Origin: PALSA-1353 sp050012375
GTDB lineage: Bacteria; Planctomycetota; Phycisphaerae; Tepidisphaerales; Tepidisphaeraceae
NCBI GenBank assembly: GCA_050012375.1
Contig: JBEKHH010000017.1
Span: 1 to 64,000 of the forward strand
Length of the DNA: 64,000 nucleotides
Direction: 5' to 3'
Shown: in pieces, positions 56,400 through 64,000 of the stretch
How positions within the stretch are numbered: position 1 is the first letter of the stretch
Layout: each line of letters opens with the position of its first letter
Program-made: the position numbers and the translations under genes
The notes under the pieces: generated by a model
The model's database searches: none
What the model was told of the DNA's origin: nothing
Seen by the model: the letters and a program-made list of their open reading frames with translations, nothing else

Positions 56400-57718
56400 T
56401 ATTCGGTCCTCAACTTCTTCGGACCCACCGTGACAATCGTAAACGGCCCCGGTGGGTGCGAGCCGAGGTATTGATTCACCTGATCGACGGTTAACCGATC
56501 GATTTCCTGCTTGATTTCGTCCAGCGTCCGGATCCTTCCGCGCATGAAATAATCGTGCGCGATCGTCCCCGCGCGCGCCGACGTCGATTCCCCCTGCATG
56601 ATCGTCCCGGCCTTCAGGCCTGTCTTGGCTCGGTCCAATTCCGCCTGCGTGATTCCCTCGGCAAGCCGATGAATCTCCCCAATAATGCAATCGAGCGTCG
56701 CCTGAGCGCGGTCATTGCTCGAGCCGGCATAGCTCAGGATCGCCCCCATCGATTTCATGGAGGTGTACCCCGCCCACACGCTGTAGCACAGCGCCCGCCT
56801 TTCGCGGACTTCCGTGAACAGCCGCCCGCTCATGCCGCCGCCGAAAACCTCCATCGCCGCCCGAACGGCGTAATAATCCGGATCGGTCTCCGGCACGGAT
56901 GGATAAGCGATTCCAATATGCGTCTGCTCGCTCTTTTGCCTTTCATGGTGATACGGCCCCGGCGACGGCGTCAGCTCCATCGGCCTCTCTGCCATCCCCG
57001 GCAGGTCCCCAAAATGCCTGGCCGCTTCATCCCTGATCTTCTCAAATTCAATGTTTCCCGCCAGCGCCAATATTGCGCCGCCGGCGTGATAGCGCTGCTT
57101 CCAATCCTCCCGGGAAAATTCCAGCGTCAGCTTCTTCAAATGCTCGATCTTTCCCATCGGGTTGTTCCCCAGCGGCGCAGGCAAAAACCATTCGCGAAGT
57201 TTCACGAGCAGCTTCTGTCGCGGATCGTCGTCCAATCCCTCCAAACTTTGCAGCGCCAGATCGCGTGCCGACTCGAATCCCGCCAGCGGCAACTGCGGCC
57301 GGCGCACGATGTCCGCATACGCCGCCAAAGATTCCACCACCCGATCCGCCACCGCCGCACAACTGAATCGCGTGTGATGCACCCCGACGCTGCTGGATCG
57401 CTGCAAGCCCAGGCTGTCCAGATAGTCTGTCAATTGCCGGCTGTCCCTCGGCCCCGCCCCGCGTAAAACCAGGTCGGAGAGCACCGCGGCCGACCCGGAT
57501 CGATTCATCGGATCCGTCGCCGATCCCGCCGGCAGCAGCAGCGTCATCGCCGCCGATTGCACCGCCGGCATCTTTTCGCCCAGCAATGTCAGTCCGTTTG
57601 CAAACTTGTGCAGAAAATAACGTTCGTCCAAAAGCGACTCCGTTTCCCTCCAAGCGGCGGGATTATAGGGGTCTTGCCGAAACGCGGAAAGGTGCAAGCC
57701 TGCGGGGCATTCAAGCAT
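56399..57718 (-). CDS. M16 peptidase, inactive partner
   Basis: A 439-residue M16-fold protein in which the HxxEH position reads GSAAVLSDLVLRG, so no zinc site remains. The later substrate-binding segment GGGMSGRLFTEVRERRALCY is conserved. The start at 57718 directly abuts the preceding stop (TGA-ATG); a TTG about 28 codons later, before DERYFLHKFANGL, is an alternative. It would pair with the active subunit encoded downstream. Confidence 0.9.
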   Translation of the reverse strand: MLECPAGLHLSAFRQDPYNPAAWRETESLLDERYFLHKFANGLTLLGEKMPAVQSAAMTLLLPAGSATDPMNRSGSAAVLSDLVLRGAGPRDSRQLTDYLDSLGLQRSSSVGVHHTRFSCAAVADRVVESLAAYADIVRRPQLPLAGFESARDLALQSLEGLDDDPRQKLLVKLREWFLPAPLGNNPMGKIEHLKKLTLEFSREDWKQRYHAGGAILALAGNIEFEKIRDEAARHFGDLPGMAERPMELTPSPGPYHHERQKSEQTHIGIAYPSVPETDPDYYAVRAAMEVFGGGMSGRLFTEVRERRALCYSVWAGYTSMKSMGAILSYAGSSNDRAQATLDCIIGEIHRLAEGITQAELDRAKTGLKAGTIMQGESTSARAGTIAHDYFMRGRIRTLDEIKQEIDRLTVDQVNQYLGSHPPGPFTIVTVGPKKLRTE

Positions 57719-58582
57719 TCAAGCAGGCGAATTCATTGCCGCCAGAGCGATTCGCAGAATTTCACGGATGTCGCGCCGCTCAAAAGCCGCCTTCCCCCGG
57801 CTCCGCAGTTCCCGTCGAGCGGCATCATTCTTGAGCAAGTTCTGGCAGGTCTCCAGAATCCCCTCCAGCGGCGAAAATGCCACCGCTTCCTTAAGATCAG
57901 GCTCGATATACGAGTCGGGATGGACATCCGAAACGACCGCTTTTTCGTTGGCCAGCAGATACGAGACGCGCACCACTTCAAAAATCCGGCTCTGCTCGTA
58001 CCGGTTGATGTTCAGGACAATTTTGGCCCTTGCGATCAGCTCATCTCTCTCCTTGCCATATAAGCCGCAGGCAAACACGCATTTCACCCAGGCTTGGCAA
58101 AGGCTGTTGAAAGCCACCAAGCGGGCATTGGACGGCAATCCATAAAACAGGACGTCGATGTCCTCGTTTTCACGTTTGGGGATTCGCCTGAGAATCGGCG
58201 ACCACCCGACCGGAACCAGCGTCGGACTCCATTTCGGTTGAAATTGTCGCCAAACCTCCATGTTCCGCTGACTGTATTCCCAGACGCGAAACTGGCCGGC
58301 GATATTGCGCCACACCGGCCAGAGTCTTTCCGGGGAAATCTCCGCCAATTGCTCGAGGTTATAAAAGACCGTGTCCGCCGGGAATTGCCTGAACTCCGTC
58401 TCGCCCAACATCTGTCCGCCGAGCACGATGTTCGTCTTGCCGCGCCCAATTGAATTGATCGCCGCCGACGTTTCATGTCCCAACTCGCTCAATCCCCATC
58501 GCAGAACGTCGATCACTTCACTGTAGCCGTACAGACCGTGCAGCCGCGGATTAGGAACAATGTGGACGATGTGAAATCGCAT
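57719..58582 (-). CDS. Glycosyltransferase-like protein
   Basis: A 287-residue protein starting MRFHIVHIVPNPRLHGLYGY. The C-terminal half has a GT-B look with the motif EQSRIFEVVRVSYLLANEKAVV and PLEGILETCQNLL, like CgeB or family 1 glycosyltransferases that lack the first domain. The donor and acceptor are unknown. Its stop abuts the M16 start. No clear partner genes. Confidence 0.6.
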   Translation of the reverse strand: MRFHIVHIVPNPRLHGLYGYSEVIDVLRWGLSELGHETSAAINSIGRGKTNIVLGGQMLGETEFRQFPADTVFYNLEQLAEISPERLWPVWRNIAGQFRVWEYSQRNMEVWRQFQPKWSPTLVPVGWSPILRRIPKRENEDIDVLFYGLPSNARLVAFNSLCQAWVKCVFACGLYGKERDELIARAKIVLNINRYEQSRIFEVVRVSYLLANEKAVVSDVHPDSYIEPDLKEAVAFSPLEGILETCQNLLKNDAARRELRSRGKAAFERRDIREILRIALAAMNSPA

Positions 58583-58611
58583 CTTCTATTTCACGACCCG
58601 ATGCCCACGTC

Positions 58612-59919
58612 TCAATACAGCGGATTCATCACCATTCCCGTCGCCAATTTCGGAACGAAGAACGTGCTCTTCGGCGGCATCACTTCGTTGGTCTTGCCAA
58701 GCTCTTCCAGGGCATGCAGCGGAGTTGCCTTGAGCAGCAGGGCGATCTGATATTTCTTCCCATCCGTCATCGCCGAGACTTCCTTGCTGTAGGCCGTATA
58801 TCCGCGCCCCGGCTCGACGCCGCCGGCGAATTTCGGCTTCAGCACTTCATCCAGCAGATATCGCTGCACGATCGCCACATCCAATTGCCGCCACGCGGGC
58901 GAATGATCCGGTTCCACGCTCTTGAGCACGTCCGGATCGATGAAGGTGATCTGATGCGTCCTTCGCGTCCGCCCGTCGAACAAGCCAAACGTCGCCGCCG
59001 GCTGCTTGGGCAGAATGTTGTCGATGTAATGCGGCAATTGATCCTCGGCGACGTTCACGTCCGTCACGTTCGCAACCGGCGCCAGCGCTTGCCTCAACGC
59101 CTCGACGTCGAACGTCTTCAATCCCGAAATCAATCGATGCGTTGGCAGGATGAGCAGGCCGTCATCCTGCATTCCCACCAGCACGAACATGCAGAAATTG
59201 GCCGGATGCGTCGGCGGCAGGGGGCCGCCGTGCGCTTTGGCAACCTCCGCTTGATACCGCAGCGCCATCGTATAGCGATGGTGCCCATCGGCGATATAAA
59301 TCGGCCGCGCCCCCATGAGATCGATCACCGCGTTCTCCGTTTTGCTGTCGAATACCGTCCACAAATCGTTGCGAACTCCGTTCAGCGTCGCCGACATTTC
59401 CGGCTTGCCCTGGTTCTCGTACAGCATTCCCGTGACCTGCGACTTCGGATCCGAAAACAGGCCGAATATCGGCGAAAGCTGCATCCGCGTCGCTCGCGTC
59501 AGTTTCAGGCGGTCCTCAATCGCCTCGGGATACGTCTTTTCATGCGGAACGACCTGCCCTTCGCCGAACGGGCTGAGCTTCACCCGCACGATCATGCCGC
59601 GCCGATGGAAGGTCCGCTGCCCATGCGAATACGTTTGGGAATAGGGATAGATCGCCGGCTTCTGATCGCGGGTCAGAATTCCGCGGGCCAACCAATCCTC
59701 CAACGTATCGTCGGCCGCCGCATACGCCGCATCCGGACCCACCGTCTTGGCCGGCAGATGAGGCAAATCGACGGTGACGATGTTATGTTTTTGCTTCGCC
59801 TGCAGCGATCGTTTGCCCTGCTCGTCCAGGACGTCGTAGGGCGGCGCGATCAGATCGGAGAGATCCAACCCATTGTTCCGTGAATATCGCACTCCCGCAA
59901 ACGGCAGAATCTGTGCCAC
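58612..59919 (-). CDS. DUF1015 family protein
   Basis: A 435-residue protein of the DUF1015 family. The start AQILPFAGVRYSRN then DLSDLIAPPYDVLDEQGK is the family's opening, and IYIADGHHRYTMALRYQ is the most conserved segment. The biochemical function is not established; in some genomes it is near serine biosynthesis genes. No such neighbour is here. It is separated from hemQ by about 240 bases of repeats. Confidence 0.9.
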   Translation of the reverse strand: MAQILPFAGVRYSRNNGLDLSDLIAPPYDVLDEQGKRSLQAKQKHNIVTVDLPHLPAKTVGPDAAYAAADDTLEDWLARGILTRDQKPAIYPYSQTYSHGQRTFHRRGMIVRVKLSPFGEGQVVPHEKTYPEAIEDRLKLTRATRMQLSPIFGLFSDPKSQVTGMLYENQGKPEMSATLNGVRNDLWTVFDSKTENAVIDLMGARPIYIADGHHRYTMALRYQAEVAKAHGGPLPPTHPANFCMFVLVGMQDDGLLILPTHRLISGLKTFDVEALRQALAPVANVTDVNVAEDQLPHYIDNILPKQPAATFGLFDGRTRRTHQITFIDPDVLKSVEPDHSPAWRQLDVAIVQRYLLDEVLKPKFAGGVEPGRGYTAYSKEVSAMTDGKKYQIALLLKATPLHALEELGKTNEVMPPKSTFFVPKLATGMVMNPLY

Positions 59920-60009
59920 GAAAACTCTCCTCGTGAAAGCGCTCGAACATAAGGGTATACGCTAAAACTTCAAGAATCGTGCTAGTCGAATCATCTTCGC
60001 CCACTGGCA

Positions 60010-60140
60010 TCGTCATTTGTCACTTGTCATTGGTCATTTGTCACTGGCGACAAAGTGGCGAAAATGAGACAAGGACAACTGGCAAATGACAAATGGAAAA
60101 GATGTCCCTTGCCCCCTTTGGCAATCGGCACCGGGCATTC
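60010..60140. repeat. 7-bp repeat cluster before hemQ stop
   Basis: A block of gtcatttgtcacttgtcatt units (60010-60045) faces a short inverted block aactggcaaatgacaaatgg (60076-60095), and a remnant tttggcaatcggcaccgggc follows at 60117. The cluster ends within 20 bases of the hemQ stop. No gene is seen in 59920-60157. Confidence 0.7.
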
Positions 60141-60157
60141 CCCCCAACCCCTTCCAA

Positions 60158-60889
60158 TCAGAACAATTGTTCCAAAATCCTCTCCACCGGCATCTGAACG
60201 CAAGTGAAGATCGGCGTGTCGCGCAGCGTGTATTTGCTGCTTTCCGTCCCCCGCAGCTCCATCACCAGATCGAGGAAATCCTTCGGTTCGTCGGTCTCGA
60301 AGGCGACCACGAATTCCTGATCGTCCAAGCCAAAGCTATAGGTCGTGTTCAGCTTCACGCTCGGGTATTTGTTGCCGATTCTGATGTGCCCATCCATCAC
60401 CGCCTGCCGCTCCTCCAGCGGCAAGAGATACCACGCCCGCGTCTTCACGAACGGATAAATGAACAGGTACTTCCGCTTGCCCGGAACGATGTGCGTTCGG
60501 CTCTCGGCGGTATGAAACGGATCGACCTTGTCGATGTACATGCTCCGCTTGGTCATCGAGACCAGCGAATGCGGCGTGGTCAGATATCCCCCCAGCCGCG
60601 CCCGGTTGATCGCCTGTGTTTGCGCTTGGAATTCATCGGTTCCCGCCGAAATCCGCCAGAGCACAAAATCCGTGTCCGGCCGCAACCCCACGGTGCTGTA
60701 GGAGAGGCACATCAATCCTTGTCTCGGCTCGGCGAGGAGGGCGTTGAATTGGGCGCGGGCGTGCTCCTTGTCCAAATCCGGCAGGCGCCGGAAGGCCGGG
60801 TCCAGCTTGAAAAACGCGAAGTTCACGAACTGCCGGGTGACGGGCCGCGGGACCGCCTGCTGAGCCTGGGCCGTTGATGTTTGACTCAT
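60158..60889 (-). CDS. hemQ: HemQ-like coproheme decarboxylase
   Basis: About 243 residues, starting MSQTSTAQAQQAVPRPVTRQ at 60889. It belongs to the chlorite dismutase superfamily. The coproheme-decarboxylase signature YPFVKTRAWYLLP contains the catalytic tyrosine, and MDGHIRIGNKYPSVK holds the proximal heme histidine. HemQ converts coproheme III to heme b in the last step of the coproporphyrin-dependent pathway. The longer start at 60931 is less likely. No other heme genes are here. Confidence 0.88.
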   Translation of the reverse strand: MSQTSTAQAQQAVPRPVTRQFVNFAFFKLDPAFRRLPDLDKEHARAQFNALLAEPRQGLMCLSYSTVGLRPDTDFVLWRISAGTDEFQAQTQAINRARLGGYLTTPHSLVSMTKRSMYIDKVDPFHTAESRTHIVPGKRKYLFIYPFVKTRAWYLLPLEERQAVMDGHIRIGNKYPSVKLNTTYSFGLDDQEFVVAFETDEPKDFLDLVMELRGTESSKYTLRDTPIFTCVQMPVERILEQLF

Positions 60890-60952
60890 CTTGATCTCCT
60901 TCAGAGCCAAGGATTTTAGCCGTTTGCCCATCTATGGTACAAAGTCGGGACG

Positions 60953-61810
60953 ATGAATCGCAATGTAATCCCAAAGGCATCTGATTCTCCGCGGCCTGTG
61001 CGTCTGGGCGGAGGAAGGTCCCGATTACATCGGGGCTGTATTTGTTTCGCATTCCTAACCCTCCTCGCCGGATGCGCGACAAGGGTCATCGCGCCGCAGG
61101 GCCCCAACACCGTGATCGTTGTCCCGGGCCTCGGCGGCGACGGCGATGTCTACGCCCAGGTGGTCCGTTCGCTTTACGATCACGGCAGCGACGATTGCCT
61201 TCGCGTCTTCGGCTGGGGATACTCCTGGCCCCTGTTCTGGTTCACCATTTCCTCCAGCACATTGCACGATTTCACCGAGCGGCAATTGGCCGATCAAATC
61301 GCGCAATGGCGGATGGATCACCCTCATTCGCATATCGTCCTGATCGCCCACAGCGCCGGGGCGGGCGTGGCGGTGGGGGCCCTGTCGCGACTTTCGGGGC
61401 CGATCGAAGTCGGCCCGGTCATCCTGCTCGCCCCGTCGCTGTCGCCGGATTTCGATTTACGCCCCGCTCTGAAACACGCGGACATCATTCACGTATTTTA
61501 TAGTCCCAATGACGATTTCTGGCAGGGATGGGGGCCGATCATTTTCGGAACTTATGACGGCGCCCACCGCGACGCCGCCGGCCGAACGGGATTCTCCCTC
61601 GCCAACCTCAGCCCCTCGGAAAAGGCCAGGGTCATCCAACATCCCTACCAAAGCGAATGGAACGACCTGGAGAATCACGGCGGGCATTTCGATTGGATGG
61701 CCGAGCCATTCGTCGGCGCCGTCCTCAAGCCCCTGATCGACCCGCCGCTACGGGAGGGCAGCACTATCGCCGCCGACACAGGGCAATCATCCGCGGCGAA
61801 TCAGCATTGA
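60953..61810 (+). CDS. Lipoprotein alpha/beta-hydrolase (lipase-like)
   Basis: A 285-residue protein with a lipoprotein-type signal (FAFLTLLAGCATRVIAPQG) and an alpha/beta-hydrolase body. The oxyanion start VIVVPGLGGDGDVYAQVV is followed by the nucleophile elbow AHSAGAG. Aspartate and histidine candidates are FYSPNDDF and ENHGGHFDWM. Its substrate is not known. Its 3' end overlaps the end of the opposite-strand methyltransferase gene by 47 bases. Confidence 0.8.
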   Translation: MNRNVIPKASDSPRPVRLGGGRSRLHRGCICFAFLTLLAGCATRVIAPQGPNTVIVVPGLGGDGDVYAQVVRSLYDHGSDDCLRVFGWGYSWPLFWFTISSSTLHDFTERQLADQIAQWRMDHPHSHIVLIAHSAGAGVAVGALSRLSGPIEVGPVILLAPSLSPDFDLRPALKHADIIHVFYSPNDDFWQGWGPIIFGTYDGAHRDAAGRTGFSLANLSPSEKARVIQHPYQSEWNDLENHGGHFDWMAEPFVGAVLKPLIDPPLREGSTIAADTGQSSAANQH

Positions 61811-62618
61811 GCTCGCTCCGGTCGTAATCGCCGTAGCATTTTTCGATCGCCAGTCCGTTTCGCTCCAGCAGCAACTGCAATTCCCGCGGAAAGACGAACG
61901 TCAGCGCGAACGCCACCCGCTGGCGATGCTCCGTGCCCCGCTGGTCGAACCATCGGTAGTGAAACGTCACCTTCTGAATCTGCGTCGCCGGATCGCGCTG
62001 GACGCGGGTCTCTCGGAAAACCGTGCGATTCAACTCCGGCACGTGGAACAGGACCGGGTCCAGGTTTTTCGACTTCGGCTGGGCGATCAGTTGCAGATTC
62101 GGCTGAAAGATGTCGAGCCAGAATCTCCCGCGCGGCTTCAGATGCCGCACAACCGCTTGCAGCAGGGCATCCTGATCCTCCAGCGTTTGAAACGCCAGAA
62201 ACGTATTGAACAGCAGAACGACCCAATCGAATTTCCGGCGCAGGCGCAGTCGCAGCACATCGGCGCAGACAAAGGAAAGATCGCGTCGGGAGATTCCCAA
62301 GGCGTCGCGTTTGCGGCCAGCGATCTCCAGCATGTCCCGCGCATAATCCACGCCGACGACGCGATGCCCCGCCTGCGCCAGCGGGATCGCCGCCCGGCCC
62401 GTGCCGACGGCCAATTCCAGCACGCTCTGCCGCCGCCGCGGCAAATGTCCCAGCAGGAACGGAACGTCCCGCCGAAGCATCTCATGATGCGCGCACTCGG
62501 CGTCGTAATACTCGGCGATGGCGCGGTATTTCTTCATCGAAGCGCGATTAGCGGCGGTGCGACCTTTTCCGAGCTTGTCGAGGAGAGCACCGCGGGTTCC
62601 CCGATCCCCGTCTCCCAT
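61764..62618 (-). CDS. Class I SAM-dependent methyltransferase
   Basis: A 284-residue methyltransferase. SVLELAVGTGRAAIPLAQAG is motif I, GVDYARDML motif II, and FDWVVLLFNTFLAF follows. The start at 62618 directly abuts the lpxI stop; ATG at 62537 (MKKYRAIAEYYDAECAHHEM) is a plausible alternative with a better N-terminus. The substrate is unknown. Coupling to lpxI hints at lipid or envelope chemistry, but weakly. Confidence 0.85.
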   Translation of the reverse strand: MGDGDRGTRGALLDKLGKGRTAANRASMKKYRAIAEYYDAECAHHEMLRRDVPFLLGHLPRRRQSVLELAVGTGRAAIPLAQAGHRVVGVDYARDMLEIAGRKRDALGISRRDLSFVCADVLRLRLRRKFDWVVLLFNTFLAFQTLEDQDALLQAVVRHLKPRGRFWLDIFQPNLQLIAQPKSKNLDPVLFHVPELNRTVFRETRVQRDPATQIQKVTFHYRWFDQRGTEHRQRVAFALTFVFPRELQLLLERNGLAIEKCYGDYDRSELNADSPRMIALCRRR

Positions 62619-63500
62619 TCAGCGATTCCCATCCGGCCAATACCCGACGATGCTGATCTTATACCGCTGGGCCAATTCCAAAACCTTCGGCTTTTCCAGC
62701 ATGATCGTCTTGCCCGGCTCCAGGACCAGCACCGCGGCGCGATTGGCGTGAAGCTTCTCGATGGTCGTCGTCCCGACCGTCGGAACGTCCAGTCGCATAT
62801 CGTGATTCACATTGGAAACCTTGATCAGCGTCCACCCGCCGACTTTGCAAAGTTGCCCCGCCCGGTCGATCATCGCGTTGGTTCCCTCCACCGCTTCCAC
62901 TGCGATCACGTTCTTGTCCACCACCGCGATCGATTGGCCGATATCCAGCCGGCTGATGGTCTGACACAAATCCCAGCCGAAGCGAATGTCTTCCCACTGC
63001 TTTTCGGTGGGGGCGGTTCGCGTCATTACGCCGGGCGTCGCCATGTGCTCCATAGAATATGTGGTTTGGTCGATCAAATGAATGCCCTCCGAAGCCAGTT
63101 CACGGTCGATCGCGCCCAGCACGGCCTGATCGCGCTTGTCTTGGCGAATGGTTCGGAACCATACGCCGGCGGTTCTGAGGTCCGGAATATACTGGAACCA
63201 CCGCCAGCGGTTGTAGAGTTTCCCCTTATCGACGCGTCCGACAAGGATCGCCTCTTTGCATCCCTGGGCGCGGAGGACGCGAATCCACTGTCCCCAGCGT
63301 AGGATCCCAACCCATTTGAAGACATCGACTTCCTGGCGGAGTTCCGGCCAGGCGCTGCCGCCGAACGCCGCCGCCACCACCTTCCGCCCGGCCGCCCTGG
63401 CTCCGCGGGCAACCAGCAGCGGAAAAATCCCCTCCCCCGCGATCAGACCCAGCGGCGAGTCCGATCCCGGCGATTTAAGCGAATCTGGCCCGGTCGTCAT
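62619..63500 (-). CDS. lpxI: LpxI-type UDP-2,3-diacylglucosamine pyrophosphatase
   Basis: A 293-residue protein of the LpxI (former DUF1009) family, which hydrolyses UDP-2,3-diacylglucosamine to lipid X, replacing LpxH. GLIAGEGIFPLLVARGARAA, GRVDKGKLYNRW and VEAVEGTNAMIDRAG are family segments, and DVPTVGTTTIEKL follows. With kdsB and lptF/G it shows lipid A synthesis in this genome. About 200 bases upstream hold no gene. Confidence 0.9.
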   Translation of the reverse strand: MTTGPDSLKSPGSDSPLGLIAGEGIFPLLVARGARAAGRKVVAAAFGGSAWPELRQEVDVFKWVGILRWGQWIRVLRAQGCKEAILVGRVDKGKLYNRWRWFQYIPDLRTAGVWFRTIRQDKRDQAVLGAIDRELASEGIHLIDQTTYSMEHMATPGVMTRTAPTEKQWEDIRFGWDLCQTISRLDIGQSIAVVDKNVIAVEAVEGTNAMIDRAGQLCKVGGWTLIKVSNVNHDMRLDVPTVGTTTIEKLHANRAAVLVLEPGKTIMLEKPKVLELAQRYKISIVGYWPDGNR

Positions 63501-63702
63501 GGCAAAACATTTTAGACGCGATTTGACCTACGCCAAGAGGGCGCGATTCAGTTGCCATAAGCGGACTTTTCAACATCGCTTCGTCGTCGGTCAGCCCGCA
63601 GTGATTCGCGCCTCGGAACATGATCCGCAACCCGCGATCTCTGGGCAGCCGATCGGAGATGGAGCGGGTGTTCGCCATGACACTTGCTGTGCAAGCCGGC
63701 GA

Positions 63703-64000
63703 CTAGGCGGAAAGCGAATGAGCCTTTTGTGATCGCCAAATGAGATACGGCGGCACCGCGAGCGAGAGAATCACCAACGCATGCAATAGGCCGTTGGAAA
63801 TACCCTGAGCGGAAGATCCAAAGTTGAAACCCATACTGATATATCTGACTCCGCCGGGGACGGCCGTGCGACCGGCGTGAACTTGGGCCGTACCGCCCAT
63901 CAATGCGATCAGGACCAAACCGACAGTGGGCCAAAAGGCCTTAAATCTTTGGCGGGCGGCGATGAGTCCGATTCCCCAACCGATAAGAATCGGCGCGCCG
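63703..64000 (-). CDS. Membrane protein C-terminus, cut by window edge
   Basis: The frame is open through the right edge, so the start is outside the window. The visible 98 codons include hydrophobic stretches (ILIGWGIGLIAARQ, VGLVLIALMGGTAQ, and LLHALVILSLAVPPYLIW), giving three membrane segments, and a short polar tail ending SQKAHSLSA. No family is recognised. Confidence 0.6.
   Translation of the reverse strand, partial: GAPILIGWGIGLIAARQRFKAFWPTVGLVLIALMGGTAQVHAGRTAVPGGVRYISMGFNFGSSAQGISNGLLHALVILSLAVPPYLIWRSQKAHSLSA

Noticed and set aside
1..64000. tRNA or rRNA genes
   Set aside because: No T-arm plus acceptor pattern or rRNA-like stretch was recognised by eye; a covariance search would be needed to be certain.

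Overview
The window reads as bacterial chromosome of about 60% G+C. It is most likely from the phylum Planctomycetota; this is inferred from gene style, not from a marker-gene search. Pointers are an ECF sigma factor next to a membrane Ser/Thr kinase, lipopolysaccharide transport and Kdo genes, bactofilins, weak or absent Shine-Dalgarno sites, and a transposase start of a kind I associate with planctomycetes at the left edge.

Layout. 1-4201: truncated transposase, then sugar-nucleotide and undecaprenyl-phosphate glycan genes (epimerase, WecA/TagO-like transferase, ugd). 4221-8441: a lipoprotein, glyA, a ParDE-type toxin-antitoxin pair and proS. 8442-10000: mostly non-coding, with one small conserved-looking gene, a ~345-bp giant imperfect palindrome and short tandem-repeat hairpins. 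10001-15781: tightly overlapped lptF / GT39 / lptG operon with an aminotransferase. 16039-18729: comF and a GH127 beta-L-arabinofuranosidase. 18739-26483: a type II-C CRISPR-Cas9 island. It holds an orphan degenerate repeat, a BrnT-like toxin-antitoxin pair, a 13-repeat array, cas2, cas1, a 1287-residue cas9 and, divergently, TWO tracrRNA genes separated by a solo HicB-like gene. 26709-34521: kdsB-pyrG, sigma factor-kinase and glpK. 34731-38804: thrS behind a threonine leader-peptide attenuator, then infC (AUU start)-rpmI-rplT. 38822-44438: methyltransferase, Mla-type lipid transport, a TPR-glycosyltransferase and KDPG aldolase. 44491-49710: a TetR-controlled tripartite ABC exporter. 49798-64000: second TetR, two bactofilins, HtrA, PanB, an M50-like protein with an altered HExxH motif, paired M16 peptidases, HemQ, LpxI and others.

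The genes together describe a diderm that makes Kdo and lipid A (KdsB, LpxI, LptF/G, CTP from PyrG), maintains its outer membrane (Mla, HtrA, TolC exporter) and carries a compact Cas9 immune system. The most unusual items are the duplicated tracrRNA, the thrS attenuator, and a set of intergenic hairpins built from 7-bp tandem units that sit immediately behind stop codons. No tRNA or rRNA gene was recognised by eye.
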